Origin: an uncultured Prochlorococcus sp.
Lineage (GTDB): Bacteria; Cyanobacteriota; Cyanobacteriia; PCC-6307; Cyanobiaceae
Direction: 5' to 3'
Assembly: GCA_902572675.1 (NCBI GenBank)
Contig: CACGGY010000045.1
Span: 1-8,188 of the forward strand
Length of the DNA stretch: 8,188 nt
In this document: in pieces, positions 5,663-8,188 of the stretch
How positions within the stretch are numbered: the first letter of the stretch is position 1
Layout of the letters: the number at the start of each line of letters is the position of its first letter
Notes under the pieces: generated by a model
What the model saw: the letters and a program-made list of their open reading frames with translations, nothing else
Databases searched by the model: none
Told to the model about the DNA's origin: nothing
Made by a program: the position numbers and the translations under genes

Positions 5663-6841
5663 ATGAGTCAAGTTAATTTATCTGATCGGGCACTTTCAAT
5701 TGAGCCTTCTCTTACATTGCTGATAAGTGCTAAAGCAAATCAATTATCTGCAGAAGGAGTAGATATTTGCAATTTAAGTGCAGGTGAACCTGATTTTGAT
5801 GCCCCAAAAGAAGTTATAGAGGCCACAAGTAAAGCTATATTTGATGGATTTACAAAGTACGGGCCCGCAGCGGGGAATTTAGATCTCCGAAAAGCAATTG
5901 CAAATAAACTTCAAATTCAAAACGATTTAAATTATGAATTTGAAAATGTAATGGTCACAAATGGTGCTAAGCAAGCAATATATAATCTTTTCCAAGTATT
6001 GTTAAATACTGGAGACGAAGTTATTATTCCTTCTCCATATTGGTTAAGTTATCCCCAGATGGTTAGATTGGCGGGTGGGAAGCCAATTTTTACAAATTCT
6101 TCTGCAGAAGATGGATTCAAAATAAATATAGAAGATTTGAGGTCTAAAATCTCTTCAAAAACTAAATTTATAATTATCAATTCTCCTAATAACCCTACTG
6201 GAAGAGTTATGTCAAAGGAAGAATTATTACAAATTGCCGATTTAGCTAGAGAAAATCCAAATATCAATATTCTTTCTGATGAGATTTACGAACTAATCCT
6301 TAAAAAAGAATTTAAACACTACAGTTTATCTTCATTAGCAAATGACTTAAAAAATAGGATTTTTATAATAAATGGGTTTGCGAAAGGATGGGCTATGACT
6401 GGCTGGAGGATAGGCTACTTAGTAGGTCCCAAAGATGTAATCAAAGCATCCTCAGCATTACAAAGTCAAAGTACAAGTAATGTTTGCTCTTTTGTTCAAA
6501 AAGGTGCTTTGGAGGCTTTAAAAATTAATAATGAATTTTTCTCAATGATAAATAGCCATTATGATCAAAGAAGAAGTCTTCTCTATGAGGGCCTTAAGAA
6601 TATAGATGGGATTTATATTGAAGAACCTAATGGAGCATTTTATGCATTTCCAAGATTACCTAACTCCTTAATTACTTCTGTTGATTTCTGCAATAGAGCT
6701 CTTCAAGATTACGGATTAGTTGTAGTACCTGGAAAAGCTTTTGGAGCTGACGAATGCATAAGAATTTCTTGTGCAGCTTCAGAGGTTAAAATAAAGAATG
6801 GACTAGAAAGACTTGAAAAAGCAATTTCTGAATACTATTGA
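5663..6841 (+). CDS. aspC: class I aspartate aminotransferase (subgroup I-beta-like)
   Basis: This is a PLP-dependent, cytosolic fold-type I aminotransferase moving amino groups between aspartate and 2-oxoglutarate; related enzymes also accept prephenate, which sequence alone does not settle. Numbering from the ATG at 5663 (392 residues, normal length), it shows LSAGEPDFD (38-46), YGPAAGN (66-72), SPNNPTG with the PLP Asn177, SDEIYE (Asp206, Tyr209), NGFAKGWAMTGWRIGY with Schiff-base Lys241 and phosphate-binding Arg249, and CIRISCA with substrate-carboxylate Arg367. The frame is also open to a TTG at 5645, but homologous proteins begin near the second Met (MSQVNLSDRALS), so 5663 is preferred; the ribosome binding site is weak for both. 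It is followed 12 bp later by phnD on the same strand, so read-through is likely. No damage is seen. Confidence 0.92.
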   Translation: MSQVNLSDRALSIEPSLTLLISAKANQLSAEGVDICNLSAGEPDFDAPKEVIEATSKAIFDGFTKYGPAAGNLDLRKAIANKLQIQNDLNYEFENVMVTNGAKQAIYNLFQVLLNTGDEVIIPSPYWLSYPQMVRLAGGKPIFTNSSAEDGFKINIEDLRSKISSKTKFIIINSPNNPTGRVMSKEELLQIADLARENPNINILSDEIYELILKKEFKHYSLSSLANDLKNRIFIINGFAKGWAMTGWRIGYLVGPKDVIKASSALQSQSTSNVCSFVQKGALEALKINNEFFSMINSHYDQRRSLLYEGLKNIDGIYIEEPNGAFYAFPRLPNSLITSVDFCNRALQDYGLVVVPGKAFGADECIRISCAASEVKIKNGLERLEKAISEYY

Positions 6842-6853
6842 TTTAAGTTTTTA

Positions 6854-7747
6854 ATGTTTAATTTAAAAAATTACCTACTAATTTTATCTCTATTATTTTC
6901 TATTTTTTCATCACCTGTATTTTCAAATCCCAAAGTTTTAAAAGTTGGAGCAATACCTGATCAAAACCAAGATGTTTTGGACAAAAGATTTAATTTATTT
7001 TCAAATGAATTATCTAAACAACTTGATGTAGAAGTTAAATATATTCCTGTTATTAATTATGTTGCAGCAGTAACTGCATTTAGAACTAAAGATTTAGATT
7101 TAGTTTGGTTTGGCGGTTTATCAGGAGTTCAAGCAAGACTACAAACTCCTAATTCAATTGTCTTAGCTCAAAGAGATATCGATAAGGAATTTAAAAGTGT
7201 TTTTATAGTAAACAAAAATTTAAAACTTAAACCAATTTCAAACATTAAAGGACTTAAAAAACTAAAGAATTTAAGATTTACTTTTGGCTCTGAAAACTCA
7301 ACTTCTGGAAGATTAATGCCAGAATATTTTTTAAATCAAGCAGAGGTAGAAATTAAACACTTCAAAGGAGGGAAAGCAGGTTTTAGCGGGAGTCATGATG
7401 CCACTATAGCTTTAGTTAATAGTGGGGCATTTGATGCTGGAGCTTTAAATAAACAAGTTTGGGAAAACAATCTTAAAAATAATCCTAAAAGAACGAGTAA
7501 TTTAGAATTATTCTGGATCACCCCGGAATATTTTGACTATCATTGGGTAGCTCAAGGTGATCTTGAAAATAGATTCGGGGAAGGGTTTACAAAAGAACTT
7601 AAATCAGTAATTCTAAACTTTGATATAAAGAAAAAATCACATAAACAGTTATTAGATATGTTCAATGCAAAAAGATTTATAAAGGCAGAATCAAAACAAT
7701 ATAAAAATATAGAGGAAATCGGGAGGAAATTAAATAAAATTAGATGA
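6854..7747 (+). CDS. phnD: phosphonate/phosphite ABC transporter substrate-binding protein
   Basis: This complete 297-residue protein is the solute-binding subunit of a PhnCDE-type importer, working in the periplasm. It has a signal peptide (basic start, hydrophobic 8-23, probable cleavage after VFS at 24), then VLKVGAIPDQ, LDLVWFGGLSGVQA (81-94), the anion-binding block GSENSTSGRLMP (145-156), GGKAGFSGSHDATIALV (172-188) and GAFDAGALN (191-199). By analogy with characterised PhnD/PtxB proteins, the STSG backbone with His181 and Asp194 would hold the phosphorus oxyanion. The length and the STSG block fit the marine cyanobacterial PhnD1 group, which I recall binding phosphite better than bulkier phosphonates, but the ligand cannot be read from sequence. 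There is no lipobox. Its last codons overlap the phnC start (ATGA at 7744-7747), showing translational coupling. Confidence 0.92.
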   Translation: MFNLKNYLLILSLLFSIFSSPVFSNPKVLKVGAIPDQNQDVLDKRFNLFSNELSKQLDVEVKYIPVINYVAAVTAFRTKDLDLVWFGGLSGVQARLQTPNSIVLAQRDIDKEFKSVFIVNKNLKLKPISNIKGLKKLKNLRFTFGSENSTSGRLMPEYFLNQAEVEIKHFKGGKAGFSGSHDATIALVNSGAFDAGALNKQVWENNLKNNPKRTSNLELFWITPEYFDYHWVAQGDLENRFGEGFTKELKSVILNFDIKKKSHKQLLDMFNAKRFIKAESKQYKNIEEIGRKLNKIR

Positions 7748-8188
7748 ATAATACTGTCTTAGAATTAGAAAATATATCTTATAAATACAAAAACGATCTG
7801 ATCCTAAATAAAATAAATTTAAAAATAAATTCTGGGGAAAAAATTGCACTTTTAGGTAAAAGCGGTTCAGGAAAAACTACACTTATTTCAGTACTTAATG
7901 GCACTATAAAGCCAACTCAAGGTGAGGTTAAATTATTCAATAAAAGTTTCGCGGAATTAGATAGAAAGCAGAAAAGTAAAATAACAACTATATGGCAAGA
8001 TTTAAGATTAATAGAAGATCTTTCTGCAGAACAAAATGTTAATTGTGGACTACTAGCGGAAAACAATTTTTATTTCGCTTTTAAAAATTTACTAAATATA
8101 AGTTCTTTTAAGAAGGCGCATAAATATATGAAATTATGTAGACTTCATAACTCTATTTACGACAAAAAAATCAGAAAACTATCTGGGG
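7744..8188 (+). CDS. phnC: phosphonate/phosphite ABC transporter ATP-binding protein, 3' end off window
   Basis: The ATG at 7744 lies inside the phnD stop (ATGA), and the frame stays open for 148 codons to the window edge. It starts MNNTVLELENISYKYKN and carries Walker A GKSGSGKTT (38-46), a Q-loop with Gln85 (TIWQDLRLI) followed by LSAEQNV, and the beginning of the signature motif KLSG (145-148) cut by the edge. The stretch between Q-loop and signature (about 108-140), with an amphipathic insertion before a Lys-rich helix, resembles PhnC rather than amino-acid transporter ATPases. The missing part should hold the rest of LSGGQ, Walker B and the H-loop. It would energise import by PhnD together with a PhnE permease, expected just beyond the window. 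Confidence 0.9.
   Translation, partial: MNNTVLELENISYKYKNDLILNKINLKINSGEKIALLGKSGSGKTTLISVLNGTIKPTQGEVKLFNKSFAELDRKQKSKITTIWQDLRLIEDLSAEQNVNCGLLAENNFYFAFKNLLNISSFKKAHKYMKLCRLHNSIYDKKIRKLSG

Noticed and set aside
6049..6267. Short antisense frame inside aspC
   Set aside because: It is opposite to the conserved PLP-binding region and shows no independent evidence of coding.

Overview
The window is AT-rich (roughly one third G+C by eye), densely packed and free of mobile elements. The protein set points to a cyanobacterium of the high-light Prochlorococcus type: a compact low-GC genome, a thylakoid-lumen-type TPM protein of the cyanobacterial/chloroplast lineage, a cyanobacterial-style NadA, an S41 C-terminal processing protease and a PhnD/PhnC phosphite/phosphonate transporter. 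The assignment rests on recognising protein families and composition, not on a database search.

Layout. 1-655 (+) is the C-terminal part of aroB (3-dehydroquinate synthase), entering from the left edge and broken by a one-base frameshift at an A8 run. 652-1842 (-) is a MidA/NDUFAF7-like SAM methyltransferase that meets aroB tail to tail on a shared TTAA. 1874-2671 (+) is an exported TPM-domain membrane protein, divergent from the methyltransferase across only 31 bp. 2695-3550 (-) is a metallophosphoesterase whose first motif (GDCHG) can be joined to an ATG only across a second one-base frameshift. A short divergent promoter region (about 3550-3577) with a 7-bp inverted repeat leads to nadA (quinolinate synthase, ending at 4546), whose start is ambiguous. 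4543-5313 (-) is the protease half of a C-terminal processing peptidase, joined directly to the middle of a family 4-type uracil-DNA glycosylase (5301-5501, -). Both are remnants, as if a segment between them were deleted. 5663-6841 (+) is a class I aspartate aminotransferase, followed 12 bp later by phnD and, with an ATGA overlap, by phnC, which runs off the right edge.

Functionally these are mostly housekeeping or photosynthetic-cell genes: shikimate pathway, NAD biosynthesis, transamination and thylakoid lumen maintenance, plus a phosphorus-acquisition transporter starting at the right end. The right third (5663-8188) is intact. The left two thirds carry two single-base frameshifts, a gene-gene deletion junction, a glycosylase lacking both ends and a nadA without an obvious start codon. 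Because aroB and nadA should be needed by a free-living phototroph, sequencing or assembly error is the first explanation to test, with real gene decay or poly-A slippage as alternatives. I see no CRISPR array, tRNA, rRNA, insertion sequence, defence system or convincing intrinsic terminator, and no previously undescribed system.
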